Shown: in pieces, positions 28,369-37,517 of the stretch
Layout: every line of letters starts with the position of its first letter
Numbering within the stretch: the first letter of the stretch is position 1
Origin: Vibrionaceae bacterium
GTDB lineage: Bacteria > Pseudomonadota > Gammaproteobacteria > Enterobacterales > Vibrionaceae
Reading direction: 5' to 3'
DNA: 64,000 nt
Assembly: GCA_018222805.1 (NCBI GenBank)
Contig: JAAEZQ010000015.1
Coordinates: forward strand, 1 to 64,000
The notes under the pieces: model-generated
Told to the model about the DNA's origin: nothing
What the model saw: the letters and a program-made list of their open reading frames with translations, nothing else
The model's database searches: none
Translations under genes and position numbers: made by a program

Positions 28369-30756
28369 ATGAACACCAACAGGCAATTTTCCAGAATAAG
28401 GACAGCGACTCTTGCGGTATCTTCACTGGCTCTCATGTTTTCAATGTCAGCTTTTGCTAGATTAGATGGCGCTATTTTCACAACTACGCCTCTAGGCGAT
28501 ATCGTCAATGAGAATGTCCGCTACGAATCTAAACAAGAAGTCTTTTTAGATGGTGGCCCAGGACCTCAAGCCCCAAGAACGGCGGCTGCATTACCAGCAG
28601 GACTTTATTACTTCCAAGTCACCGATCCATCAGGCAAATGCCTGTTATCAAGTATGTCGGGCAGCGCTGATACAAACGGTGGTACCTGCTACCAAGATGT
28701 AAAAATCAAAGGTCAAAATGCAAAAAACGCCGAGGCATTTTACGCTGAACCACTAGCATGTCGTCTTTTCTATTTCGATGGTGAAGATGGCGTAACCTTC
28801 ATGAATGACGTAGTGACTATTACTCAAGAAGTAAAAGTTCGCGGTAAAATGGAAACGCAATCAATAGACATAGAATGTCGACATCAACTCGGTAGCGAGT
28901 ATTTGGGCATAGATCCTTCTGCAATGCCTGATGGTGAAACTATACAGCTCTTCCCGTTCGCCAACACACCTAATTCTGGCGGTGTTTATAAAGCGTGGGT
29001 ATCTACTGCAGCGAGTGTAGAAGCAGCTTGTGAAGGCACTGACCTTTACGGTTCTGAAACTGGTGAAAACTGTAATGGTTTCTTTGGTTTTATTCCACGT
29101 AACTCGAAAACGGATAACTTTAAAGCGCTAACCAAACAGCCTCCTACAAACTTTGACATTGCATTCCGCTCATTTCACGATAAAAACCTCAACTGTGAGT
29201 ATGATCCAATCGTTGATGAAATTATCCCAAATTGGGAATTTGGTATTCGTGACTTAAGCATGGGTGTTATACGTAATACCAAGCTTTCGAACGACTCACC
29301 GGATGAACCAGTCACATTTAGTGTCTCTGGTAACGAAGATAATCCTTGGAGTGTCGACCAATTTATGTGGTGGGCTCAAAGCGTTGGTTTTTCAGCCATG
29401 AATACGCCTTTTACCCACTTCACAACCTTTGCCGATCTAAGGGATTTCGCACCCACATTTATGGATGGTGAGCTTCATATCGGCTTTGCCAATGCACTCG
29501 CTTGTCATGACAACATTTCCGGTAATGTAAGACGATCCGCTGGTGAAGACACAGATGAAGCAAACGGCGAAGAAGAAAGTGACACTGGTTTTATTCCAAG
29601 TGCTTGGGCAGAGCCTACCTATGATGATGAACCTGTACTATCGATTCGCTTCGGCTCTATTGGTGTCGCAAGACTAGAAGTTTGTAAGTCATTCGATGCA
29701 AACGCTAACGGTATGCATGATGAAGGTGAGTCATTAATCGCTGACTGGCCAGTGACGTTAGTGATTCCAGACAGTGTCCCTGTACCAAAACCATTCGCCC
29801 CAGACGGTATCATTGGTAACTACGAAGTTGACGAGTTTGAACGTCTTGAAAAACTACTGCTAGATGCAGGGTACTTAAAAGCAGGACAAACACTCACAGC
29901 AGTAGAAGCTGATGGTTCTGTCCATAAGACTACAGGTAGTGATGGATGTGTTGAATTCCACGTTCTTGTACCAAATGTGAGAGGTGAAGATCCAGCACCA
30001 TATTCAATCAGCGAGGACGTAGCAAGTCTTACTCCAACATGGATAAACACCAGTGCTTATAACATTTCCTTTGATGTTGAGTCGGTACTAAGTATGGTTG
30101 ACGGTGCCCCTGTAGTAGATGGTGTGGTTCGAAATCGTAGTGATGGAGAAGAAGGTAACCAGGTTTACTTTAACAACGTTTGTAAAATCACTGTCGATTT
30201 TGATACCAAAGGTTATTGGCACAACAAAAATGGCCTAACTGAACTTACTGAAGCTGATATGGCATACGTGAATTCATTATTACCATACTCCGGAGACCCA
30301 TTACCTTCCGATTACTTTGATGCTGGTGATGAACCATTCGACGGAAAATACATGGACGGTACTGATGTTGCGGCAGCCTTTAGTGACGATTCAGCAATAT
30401 GGGGAGCAGGCACCTGGCAGTCAGAAGTGTCACACTTCTTAACCGACAACAACGGCAATGCCGATCTTAACGAACATAAAGAACAGTTAGCGCAACAGTT
30501 ACTGGCGTTTATCTTTAATACTCTCCATCGCCCTGTTGGTTCAGGGTTAAGCCCAGCAACCAAACTCTGGTTCGGCGGTGAATGGGTATCTGTAGAAGAT
30601 ATTATCGACAGTGCGATTGCCGCATGGCAGGGTTCTAATATCGTAGAGATCGATCATATTAAAACCTTACTAGATGGCATGAACAACAATGATGCGGTTG
30701 AAGTTCCTGTGTCATCACCTGAGGAGTGCCCTCCAGCTTATCCTCCAGAAAGTTAA
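28369..30756 (+). CDS. Large exported acidic protein with SdrD-B-like segments, function unknown
   Basis: A 795-residue protein starting at 28369 (AGGAG 7 nt upstream). A classical signal peptide covers residues 1-30, ending SAFA. The mature chain is rich in Asp, Glu and Cys. Two segments resemble SdrD B-like calcium-binding repeats: FHDKNLNCEYDP near residue 269 and FDANANGMHDEGESLIADW near 441. Near residue 611 the motif TKGYWHNKNG recalls the GYW-N motif of bacterial and archaeal surface proteins, followed by a helical C-terminal domain. There is no LPxTG, PEP-CTERM or membrane tail, so it is probably periplasmic or secreted. It is likely under control of the adjacent sigma-54 activator. 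I do not recognise a characterised homologue; adhesion or matrix roles are guesses. Confidence 0.85.
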   Translation: MNTNRQFSRIRTATLAVSSLALMFSMSAFARLDGAIFTTTPLGDIVNENVRYESKQEVFLDGGPGPQAPRTAAALPAGLYYFQVTDPSGKCLLSSMSGSADTNGGTCYQDVKIKGQNAKNAEAFYAEPLACRLFYFDGEDGVTFMNDVVTITQEVKVRGKMETQSIDIECRHQLGSEYLGIDPSAMPDGETIQLFPFANTPNSGGVYKAWVSTAASVEAACEGTDLYGSETGENCNGFFGFIPRNSKTDNFKALTKQPPTNFDIAFRSFHDKNLNCEYDPIVDEIIPNWEFGIRDLSMGVIRNTKLSNDSPDEPVTFSVSGNEDNPWSVDQFMWWAQSVGFSAMNTPFTHFTTFADLRDFAPTFMDGELHIGFANALACHDNISGNVRRSAGEDTDEANGEEESDTGFIPSAWAEPTYDDEPVLSIRFGSIGVARLEVCKSFDANANGMHDEGESLIADWPVTLVIPDSVPVPKPFAPDGIIGNYEVDEFERLEKLLLDAGYLKAGQTLTAVEADGSVHKTTGSDGCVEFHVLVPNVRGEDPAPYSISEDVASLTPTWINTSAYNISFDVESVLSMVDGAPVVDGVVRNRSDGEEGNQVYFNNVCKITVDFDTKGYWHNKNGLTELTEADMAYVNSLLPYSGDPLPSDYFDAGDEPFDGKYMDGTDVAAAFSDDSAIWGAGTWQSEVSHFLTDNNGNADLNEHKEQLAQQLLAFIFNTLHRPVGSGLSPATKLWFGGEWVSVEDIIDSAIAAWQGSNIVEIDHIKTLLDGMNNNDAVEVPVSSPEECPPAYPPES

Positions 30757-30763
30757 CCCCAAA

Positions 30764-30797
30764 AAACGCGATTGCCCCCCTCACCTAAATCGCGTTT
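30764..30797 (+). terminator. First hairpin after the exported-protein gene
   Basis: AAACGCGATT and AATCGCGTTT form a perfect 10-bp stem around a C-rich 14-nt loop, followed by CAAAAAAA rather than T; on the minus strand it has a T run. Confidence 0.6.
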
Positions 30798-30803
30798 CAA
30801 AAA

Positions 30804-30829
30804 AAGCTCCGCTATTTATAGCGGAGCTT
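30804..30829. terminator. Strong hairpin between the exported-protein and NhaC-type genes
   Basis: AAGCTCCGCTAT/ATAGCGGAGCTT is a perfect 12-bp stem with almost no loop. The minus strand continues with seven T, making it a strong terminator for the NhaC-type gene; the plus strand continues CCTCTTTT. Confidence 0.8.
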
Positions 30830-30856
30830 CCTCTTTTGCAAATCAATCAAAACTCA

Positions 30857-32458
30857 TTAAACGTTTTGATAAGACGCCATCTTAGATTTAGACAACCAAG
30901 ACAGTACTGCACATACAACCACAAAAGTGAGTGCTGCGGCAGCAAATGAAATTGCGATAGACGCCGTCATTCCCAGAGTAATGAAGCCAACGCAAGACAC
31001 CAATGCCACAGAAAGCGCGTAAGGTAGCTGTGTAGACACGTGGTCAATATGATTACAACGTGCGCCAGTAGAAGACAGAATAGTCGTGTCAGAAATCGGT
31101 GAACAGTGGTCACCAAATACCGCACCCGCTAAAACTGCACTCAACATAGGCAACATAAGCGCAATATCCGTTGCTCCCGCCATGTCACCCGCAATTGGCA
31201 ACATGATACCGAACGTACCCCAAGAGGTACCTGTCGAGAATGCCATCAAACCAGACAACAAGAACAGAATCACTGGCAACCAGTGCGGGTCAATATTACC
31301 TTGTGCCAACGATGATAGGTAAGAGCCGGTTTTCATGTCACCGATAACAGAGCCGATCGTCCAGGCAAATACTAGGATCAAAATTGCGCCAAACATTGAT
31401 TTCGCACCAATCCAAAGCGTACGGATGATTTCAACCATTGGAATACCCTGCTTAAGCACAGTAAATAGACCAACCGCCAGACCAAGCAAACTACCGTAAA
31501 TAAGAGACATGCCAACATCGGTATTCTCGAATGCGCCCAATAGTGCGAACTCTTTGCCATCTGCAGCCAAAGCCTGACCACCTGTGTACATCATCGCCGC
31601 AATTGTCGCCACAATCAGTGTCACGATAGGCAGAACCAAGTCAGATACCTTGCCTTTCTCGCTCTCGCGAATATCAAGCTCTTCGTTAATTTCATGAGCT
31701 TCAGGCGCATCGTTCTCTTTATCTTTATCAAAGCCACGACCTTGAGACGCCGAGATTTCATGCTCGCGCATCTTACCGATATCCAGACCAAACCACGCAA
31801 CAGCAAACACCATCAGTAGGGCGAATACCGCATAGAAGTTCATAGGAATCAAACGAATGTATGCACCCAGTGCTGAGTACTCGGTAATACCGTGCGAAAC
31901 TAAGATGCCACCAATAATGGTGATAATGTAAGCGCCCCAGCTAGATGCAGGCATAATGACACACATCGGAGCCGCGGTTGAATCCAGAATATAGGCCAGC
32001 TTAGCGCGAGAAACATAGAAGCGATCGGTTACAGGGCGAGAAATCGCACCAACAGCGAGGCTATTAAAGTAATCGTCAACAAAGATGAATACACCTAAAA
32101 AAGCGGCAAGAAGTTTAGAGCCACGCTTACTTTTAACGCGAGATTGTGCCCACTCAGCAAATGCTCGAGTGCCACCGGATAGTGTCAATAACGCCGTTGT
32201 CATTCCCAACAAGATTAGGAAGCCAACAATACTCATATTCCAGGTGTTAAGGCCACCGTCTTCAATAAAGACAGAAGACACTTGAGAACCAACATAGCTA
32301 GCAGTGTCACCAACCGACCAACTATTTAGCAGGACCGCACCAAGTACGACACCCACACCAAGAGAAATTAAAACGCGTCGAGTCAAGATCGCCAGTGTCA
32401 AAGCGACAAGCGGCGGCAATAATGAAACAGGAGAACTAGAAAAATCTATTAAATTCAT
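30857..32458 (-). CDS. NhaC-family antiporter-type transporter, probable lysine transporter
   Basis: A 533-residue inner-membrane protein with about twelve helices. It belongs to the Na+/H+ antiporter NhaC superfamily: FVDDYFNSLAVG near residue 128, PASSWGAYIITI near 173, FAWTIGSVIGDMKTGSYL and STGTSWGTFGIMLP near 413, and VLAGAVFGDHCSPISDTTILSS near 452. A charged cytoplasmic loop lies near residues 240-275. The mRNA leader contains a lysine riboswitch (32569-32746). Comparative work on the lysine riboswitch (Rodionov and colleagues) placed nhaC-like genes under it and proposed lysine transport, so the ion-antiporter name may mislead. Start at 32458 chosen as the first ATG; a TTG lies three codons upstream. 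Confidence 0.88.
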   Translation of the reverse strand: MNLIDFSSSPVSLLPPLVALTLAILTRRVLISLGVGVVLGAVLLNSWSVGDTASYVGSQVSSVFIEDGGLNTWNMSIVGFLILLGMTTALLTLSGGTRAFAEWAQSRVKSKRGSKLLAAFLGVFIFVDDYFNSLAVGAISRPVTDRFYVSRAKLAYILDSTAAPMCVIMPASSWGAYIITIIGGILVSHGITEYSALGAYIRLIPMNFYAVFALLMVFAVAWFGLDIGKMREHEISASQGRGFDKDKENDAPEAHEINEELDIRESEKGKVSDLVLPIVTLIVATIAAMMYTGGQALAADGKEFALLGAFENTDVGMSLIYGSLLGLAVGLFTVLKQGIPMVEIIRTLWIGAKSMFGAILILVFAWTIGSVIGDMKTGSYLSSLAQGNIDPHWLPVILFLLSGLMAFSTGTSWGTFGIMLPIAGDMAGATDIALMLPMLSAVLAGAVFGDHCSPISDTTILSSTGARCNHIDHVSTQLPYALSVALVSCVGFITLGMTASIAISFAAAALTFVVVCAVLSWLSKSKMASYQNV

Positions 32459-32568
32459 GATCTTCAAAAACCAAAGTTTGGCTAGAGATCTACTGCAGAC
32501 AAGTTACGTTTCACTTAAAACGTACTCATGTTGAACTTAGCGACAGGGAAGCGAACACTCCACCCAAC

Positions 32569-32746
32569 CCTACAGTAGCGCTCCATAGTTTAATGTAAAT
32601 ATACTATGGCAGTGTTGTTCCTTTCGGATACAACCCCAGCAAATAATGTTGATGGATTACTTGCTTCGGCAATCTTCGCCTTCCACTATTATTCATTGGC
32701 ATCACCCCAATAATAGCTACTCTTCGAGACTGCGCCTCTACGGCAA
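32569..32746 (-). ncRNA. Lysine riboswitch (L-box)
   Basis: On the minus strand the conserved blocks appear in order: GTAGAGGCGCAG (P1/P2 start), CGAAGAGTAG, the GCCGAAGCAAGT segment, GGGGTTGTATCCGAAAGG, AACAACACTGCCATAG and the closing ATGGAGCGCTACTG. The 5' GTAG at 32738-32741 pairs with the 3' CTAC at 32575-32578 to close P1. These match the lysine aptamer as known from lysC leaders. Downstream, CAGTAG at 32490-32495 could pair with CTACTG of the 3' P1 strand, a plausible switching helix. About 110 nt separate the aptamer from the start codon of the transporter. Confidence 0.87.
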
Positions 32747-32789
32747 TAACAAACAATTGACCACTAATTATACAAATTAGCAACAATTT

Positions 32790-33340
32790 ATCTGCAATAT
32801 TGCATCAGGTAACGCTATTGTACTTATGATGAGATCCAATGCAACACATCAAACTAAATTAAACGTATAAAACACAATTAAACAATCTGAAGTGTTGACT
32901 CACTCCAACGTTACCCCAAATCATTATTGTGCAACTGACATCAGTTCAATTACGCTTTCTATGAAACTTTATTACTACATTCAATTACCATGTTTTATGT
33001 AATATTGATAAATAAGGTAAATGTGATACGAATACACAGATGAGTTTATCTTTGCAAACGATTGAAAACATCTAGGTGCTTAATAAAAGTAATTAGACAA
33101 TCTCTGTCATTAGAATTATGCGAGCTAACTTGAATTTCCATCTTATAATTTTTAATTCTCAATAATAATATTACTTTCTCTAAAAAAGTGGCCAAAATTA
33201 AACGAAATCATGATTTAGTATTTGCACATCAGTAAAAGATAAAGTTAAATATAAGGACTTACTATTTATTTGTAGCATGGCATTATTTCATCGTAGCGAT
33301 AAAAGGTGCCAAACACATTAACCTATTAATAGGAATCGTT
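32790..33340. other. AT-rich 550-bp region upstream of hns
   Basis: No gene, tRNA or clear RNA structure is seen. The sequence is strongly AT-rich with many A and T tracts, the type of DNA that H-NS itself binds. It must contain the hns promoter and, on the minus strand, the promoter of the riboswitch transcript. AGGAAT at 33330 is the hns ribosome site. Confidence 0.6.
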
Positions 33341-33748
33341 ATGTCTGAGCTGACTAAAACACTTCTGAATATCCGTAGCCTTCGTGCGTTTTCTCGTGAG
33401 CTGACTCTTGAACAATTGGAAGAAGCTCTAGATAAACTGTCTACTGTTGTAGCAGAGCGTAAAGAAACGGAAGAAGCAGAACGCGCAGCACAAGCTGAGC
33501 AAGAAGCTAAATTAGCTGAAATCGCAGAAAAAATTGCTCAAGACGGAATTGACGTTGAAGCTCTTATTAATGCGCTATCAGGCGAAACTAAGACGAAAAC
33601 AAAATCTAAGCGTGCACCTCGCCCTGCAAAATACAAGTATACTGACAATAATGGCCAAGAAAAAACGTGGACAGGCCAAGGTCGTACACCTTCTGCAATC
33701 CAAGAGCAGCTTGATGCAGGTAAATCGCTAGATGATTTCCTAATCTAA
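33341..33748 (+). CDS. hns: H-NS family nucleoid protein
   Basis: Nucleoid-structuring protein that silences AT-rich, often horizontally acquired DNA. The 135 residues have the H-NS layout: N-terminal helices and coiled coil for oligomerisation (about 1-85), a basic linker KTKTKSKRAPRPAKY, and the C-terminal DNA-binding domain with the hook motif TWTGQGRTP at about residues 107-115. This corresponds to VicH of V. cholerae. AGGAAT precedes the ATG. The unusually long AT-rich leader suggests autoregulation. Monocistronic, with its own strong terminator. Confidence 0.97.
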   Translation: MSELTKTLLNIRSLRAFSRELTLEQLEEALDKLSTVVAERKETEEAERAAQAEQEAKLAEIAEKIAQDGIDVEALINALSGETKTKTKSKRAPRPAKYKYTDNNGQEKTWTGQGRTPSAIQEQLDAGKSLDDFLI

Positions 33749-33761
33749 TTTCTGGATATAT

Positions 33762-33785
33762 AAAAGGCTCCCTAGGGAGCCTTTT
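33762..33785 (+). terminator. Intrinsic terminator of hns
   Basis: A perfect stem AAAAGGCTCC/GGAGCCTTTT with loop CTAG, followed by further T on the plus strand, 14 bp after the hns stop. Confidence 0.9.
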
Positions 33786-33804
33786 TTGTGTCTATTAGAC
33801 AAAT

Positions 33805-33836
33805 AAAAATGGCGCACTTCATAATGCGCCATTTTT
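33805..33836 (-). terminator. Intrinsic terminator of gsk
   Basis: A perfect 12-bp stem AAAAATGGCGCA/TGCGCCATTTTT with an 8-nt loop; the minus strand continues with T after the stem. Located 33 bp after the gsk stop. Confidence 0.82.
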
Positions 33837-33869
33837 ACATTTGTAAATTAGCTGTTAACTTTTACTAAA

Positions 33870-35174
33870 TTAACGTTCCCAATATGCTTCTTCCAAACTA
33901 TCTTCTCGCTCTGGTAAACCTCGAGAAAGACGTGGAGAATGCTGAACGAGCACTTCGTAACTCGCACGGTTTGCGTATTTACAAACTTGTGAAAAAGAAG
34001 AGTAAGTTAAATACTCATTGGTGTGCTTACTTGAATTAGGCACATTTTCCTTATGGTATTTGTTGGCAGCCATGTCATGTAAAACCGCAGACAAAGCAGC
34101 ATCACCCGCTCCATTCGTATTCTTTATTTTTTCCGGACCACCCATATATGGTGAAATATGAGAATACACTTTAATCGGTGTTTCACACGCTTCTTTTTGT
34201 GCAGGTCGGCTAAATTCATAGCGGTTAAACTCTGCAATTGATCCTGGCAACAATGGTAAAGTCGTTTCGCGCTTCGCGTTATCTTCTGTATAGCCCGCCA
34301 TAAATAAGCCCACAGGCCCAGCAGTACAAAGTACTAAATCAGCCCAGTCCAGCGTCTTGTCTGATGCAGCTAAAGGGTCAGACTCCCCTGTCAGTGCTTC
34401 CGCTTCATCTTCATTCATTGCAACAACAGAAACATGGTCACGAATGAATTCTTGCCAATATTGAGGGTCGTCCTGAATTACAAATTTGGTACCCAGCGTC
34501 AGCACAACCGGCACATCATACTTTTTCGCGTATTGAATCGCCTTCATTGTTGCTTCAGGCATTGGATCACCCGCTTTACAACGAACCAAGTAAGAGGTTA
34601 GCAACAGCGCAGATGCATTCTTGAAGATTTTTTCTGGAATGCTGTCAGGATGAAGCTGGTTCATCTGACCTTCGCTGATCGCAAAAGTACGTTCACCTTC
34701 CTCTGTAATTAGCGCAAAACAGCGCCCTATCGAGCCATCAACACCTTGAAGGTAGTTAAGGTCCATACGGCTTGATGTATTACACAAGTAACGGTAACCG
34801 TAGCTGCCAATTTTAATGTCCTGACTCATCACCCCCAACAAGGTAGAACGATCATCAGCAAGAACCGAGTAATTATGGAGTGTATTCCCAATCGTACCAC
34901 CAGCGTATTCGTTGGTGATTAGGTTCTCTTCTTTTAGATGCTGATAAAGTGCTTCTGCTGTTGCATCATCAATCACTAATGAGTGACCTTTACTCAAACC
35001 GTATTTTTCAATCACATCAGTGGTAACTTTTGCTTCAATATCGACCAGAGTTTGATCAATACCGATGATGTGAGTACGCGTCATCTTCTTGCTTTCTTGT
35101 GCTTGACTGACTAGTGGGTCACGAGCATGAACAGGAAAATAATGCTTGGATTTGCGTTGTCCAGGAAATTTCAT
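33870..35174 (-). CDS. gsk: Inosine-guanosine kinase
   Basis: Salvage kinase converting guanosine and inosine to GMP and IMP. The 434 residues match E. coli Gsk in length and N-terminus (MKFPGQRKSKHYFP). It is a PfkB/ribokinase-family enzyme: GGTIGNTLHNYSVL near residue 95, CNTSSRMDLNYLQGVDG near 132, and the catalytic/anion-hole motif NTNGAGDAALSA near 355. A PurR-like palindrome lies about 80 bp upstream of the start, suggesting purine control. No clear ribosome site precedes the ATG. Confidence 0.95.
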   Translation of the reverse strand: MKFPGQRKSKHYFPVHARDPLVSQAQESKKMTRTHIIGIDQTLVDIEAKVTTDVIEKYGLSKGHSLVIDDATAEALYQHLKEENLITNEYAGGTIGNTLHNYSVLADDRSTLLGVMSQDIKIGSYGYRYLCNTSSRMDLNYLQGVDGSIGRCFALITEEGERTFAISEGQMNQLHPDSIPEKIFKNASALLLTSYLVRCKAGDPMPEATMKAIQYAKKYDVPVVLTLGTKFVIQDDPQYWQEFIRDHVSVVAMNEDEAEALTGESDPLAASDKTLDWADLVLCTAGPVGLFMAGYTEDNAKRETTLPLLPGSIAEFNRYEFSRPAQKEACETPIKVYSHISPYMGGPEKIKNTNGAGDAALSAVLHDMAANKYHKENVPNSSKHTNEYLTYSSFSQVCKYANRASYEVLVQHSPRLSRGLPEREDSLEEAYWER

Positions 35175-35253
35175 ATTGTTAGTCTGAGTAAGGGATGAAA
35201 AGGAAAACGGATTCTATACCGCGAATAATATGGCGGCAATAAAAGCGATTATA

Positions 35254-35265
35254 GCAAACGTTTGC
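35254..35265. promoter_or_regulatory. PurR-type palindrome upstream of gsk
   Basis: GCAAACGTTTGC is the exact 12-bp core of the PurR operator (ACGCAAACGTTTGCGT). It lies 80 bp upstream of the gsk start codon and just after the next gene's stop region, in a position that suits a promoter operator. PurR binding is inferred. Confidence 0.6.
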
Positions 35266-35290
35266 CCCTCTCTTTTTTATTTACTGCGAC

Positions 35291-35566
35291 TTATTCCCCT
35301 TCCATAAAGCTTAAATCTGGCAGTTGATCTAGGTGTTCGCTATAGCGTTTTAGATTAAATTCACCTTCGTTTTTCATCACATCAAATACTTCAATCGACA
35401 TCGCGCAAGCCATCATTGCCACCGCGTCTTCACGAGGCGTCCCCGTCATCATTAGACGCATCAGTGTTTCTTTTGCTTTAATTGGATTGCCATCTTCTAG
35501 CTGGTTTTCCACAATCTCAATTAACTCAGCTTCTTGCATAAATTGGTTTTCTTCAGTCATCTTCAT
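35291..35566 (-). CDS. Conserved small acidic protein of unknown function
   Basis: A 91-residue, strongly acidic and mostly helical protein (MTEENQFMQEAELIEIVENQLEDG at the start region, DLSFMEGE at the end). The core KAKETLMRLMMTGTPREDAVAMMACAM looks like a packed helical pair. No signal peptide, membrane helix or catalytic motif is seen. AGAGG precedes the first ATG by only 4 nt; the second ATG, two codons on (35560), is an equally possible start. It sits upstream of gsk but the PurR-type site lies between, so they are probably separate transcripts. I do not recognise the family. Confidence 0.75.
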   Translation of the reverse strand: MKMTEENQFMQEAELIEIVENQLEDGNPIKAKETLMRLMMTGTPREDAVAMMACAMSIEVFDVMKNEGEFNLKRYSEHLDQLPDLSFMEGE

Positions 35567-35750
35567 ATTACCTCTTGGATTTTCGGCAACTATGCCATAT
35601 ATATCCTTTCTATACTTATGAAATTACTATTTGGTCGTGCTGTTGCGGAAAAAGACAGCAAAATCGAAGTGTGATTTCGATCTCGGAACTGTCACCGGTC
35701 ACTGGATTCTGGTAGAATCTGCGTCCCGTTTATTTAAGTGGTGTTTAGTA

Positions 35751-36875
35751 ATGTCTGATAACAGCCAAAAGAAAGTCATCGTCGGTATGTCCGGCGGCGT
35801 TGATTCATCTGTTTCTGCGTATCTTCTAAAGCAACAAGGCTACCAAGTAGAAGGCCTGTTCATGAAGAACTGGGAAGAAGATGACAACGAAGAATATTGC
35901 ACAGCAGCAGAAGATTTAGCCGATGCTCAGGCAGTATGTGACAAGCTTGGCATCCACCTACACACCATTAACTTTGCTGCAGAGTACTGGGATAACGTAT
36001 TTGAGTATTTCCTTGCTGAGTACAAAGCAGGTCGTACCCCGAACCCAGACATTCTTTGTAACAAAGAAATTAAGTTTAAAGCGTTCCTTGAATTTGCTGA
36101 CGAAGTACTGGAAGCAGATTACATTGCGATGGGCCACTACGTACGCCGTTCTTTCCCTGAAAACGGTGAAAAACCCCAAATGCTTCGTGGCCTAGACGGC
36201 AACAAAGACCAAAGCTACTTCTTATATACATTAAGCCACGAACAAGTTGCTCGTAGCCTCTTCCCTGTCGGTGATCTGGAGAAACCAGAAGTACGCCGAA
36301 TCGCGGAAGAACAAGGCCTAATTACAGCGAAAAAGAAAGACTCGACTGGCATCTGCTTTATTGGAGAGCGCAAGTTTACTGACTTCCTAGGCCGTTACCT
36401 GCCAGCCCAACCTGGCAACATCGAAACGCCAGATGGTGAAATCATTGGCCAGCACCAAGGTCTGATGTACCACACACTAGGTCAGCGTAAAGGCCTACAT
36501 ATTGGTGGTCGCAAAGGCGGTGGCGGTAATGAAGAGCCATGGTTTGTTGGTGAGAAAGATCTTAAGCGTAACGTGCTAATTGCCGTTCAGGGTAAAGATC
36601 ACCCAATGCTAAAATCAGAAGGTCTACTTGCATCACAACTGCATTGGGTAGATCGTGAGCCAATTCGCGATGTTATGAAGTGCACGGTAAAAACTCGTTA
36701 CCGTCAGCAAGATATTCCTTGTACAATCATCCCTATCGATGATGAGAACATTAAAGTTATCTTTGACGAGCCACAAATTGCAGTGACTCCAGGTCAATCC
36801 GCTGTGTTCTATAAAGATGACGTTTGTCTGGGTGGCGGTATCATCGAACAACGCATTAAATATTCTCAAGCTTAG
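35751..36875 (+). CDS. mnmA: tRNA-specific 2-thiouridylase MnmA
   Basis: Adds sulfur to uridine 34 of tRNA-Lys, -Glu and -Gln. The 374 residues begin [20 protein letters not shown], with the PP-loop SGGVDSS at about 14-20. The catalytic cysteines are in [12 protein letters not shown] near residue 105 and [11 protein letters not shown] near 204. The C-terminal beta domain includes the [11 protein letters not shown] region near 248. The start at 35751 matches the family length; the frame is open farther upstream but without homology. hflD follows after 10 bp, an arrangement conserved in gamma-proteobacteria. Confidence 0.97.
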   Translation: MSDNSQKKVIVGMSGGVDSSVSAYLLKQQGYQVEGLFMKNWEEDDNEEYCTAAEDLADAQAVCDKLGIHLHTINFAAEYWDNVFEYFLAEYKAGRTPNPDILCNKEIKFKAFLEFADEVLEADYIAMGHYVRRSFPENGEKPQMLRGLDGNKDQSYFLYTLSHEQVARSLFPVGDLEKPEVRRIAEEQGLITAKKKDSTGICFIGERKFTDFLGRYLPAQPGNIETPDGEIIGQHQGLMYHTLGQRKGLHIGGRKGGGGNEEPWFVGEKDLKRNVLIAVQGKDHPMLKSEGLLASQLHWVDREPIRDVMKCTVKTRYRQQDIPCTIIPIDDENIKVIFDEPQIAVTPGQSAVFYKDDVCLGGGIIEQRIKYSQA

Positions 36876-36885
36876 GAGTTGTTAC

Positions 36886-37503
36886 GTGGCGAATACACTT
36901 TATGACCGTACTATCGCGTTTGCTGGCATTTGCCAAGCTGTTGCTTTGGTTCAACAAGTTGCGAAAAACGGACATTGTGATCAAGATGCCTTTGAAACAT
37001 CCATTAACGCCATTTTGAACACCAGTCCAGCCAACACGATTGGCGTATTCGGTCGCGAAGCCGACCTTAAGCTCGGTCTGGAGTGTTTGGTTAAAGGAAT
37101 CGATAGTACGCCGTCTGGAAGCGAACTCACTCGCTACATCATCAGCCTGATGGCGTTGGAACGTAAATTGACTGCTCGCAACGACGCCATGTCGCAACTC
37201 GGTGATCGAATCCAGATGGCACAGCGTCAATCCGACCACTTCGAGTTGATGGACGACCAAATGATCAGCAATCTGGCAAGCATTTATTTGGATGTAGTCA
37301 GCCCTATCGGTCCACGTATTCAAGTAACGGGTACTCCTGCAGTACTGCAACAAACCTCAATTCAGCATAAAGTTCGTGCACTGCTATTATCCGGTATTCG
37401 CAGTGCCGTGCTTTGGCGTCAGGTTGGTGGTAAACGTCGTCACTTGATTTTTGGTCGCAAGAAAATGGTAGAACAGGCACAGATCCTGTTGGCCCGTATG
37501 TAA
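36886..37503 (+). CDS. hflD: High-frequency lysogenisation protein homologue HflD
   Basis: A 205-residue peripheral membrane-associated helical protein; the E. coli homologue sequesters phage lambda CII, and its host role is unclear. The N-terminus [23 protein letters not shown] and the C-terminal [24 protein letters not shown] are typical. Translation starts at GTG 36886, with AGGAG 7 nt upstream. It is co-transcribed with mnmA and stops at a strong terminator before purB. Confidence 0.95.
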   Translation: MANTLYDRTIAFAGICQAVALVQQVAKNGHCDQDAFETSINAILNTSPANTIGVFGREADLKLGLECLVKGIDSTPSGSELTRYIISLMALERKLTARNDAMSQLGDRIQMAQRQSDHFELMDDQMISNLASIYLDVVSPIGPRIQVTGTPAVLQQTSIQHKVRALLLSGIRSAVLWRQVGGKRRHLIFGRKKMVEQAQILLARM

Positions 37504-37517
37504 GAATAACAACTACA

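Noticed and set aside
32604..32786. 60-codon minus-strand frame within the nhaC leader
   Set aside because: It coincides with the lysine riboswitch aptamer, whose conserved blocks explain the sequence as RNA structure.
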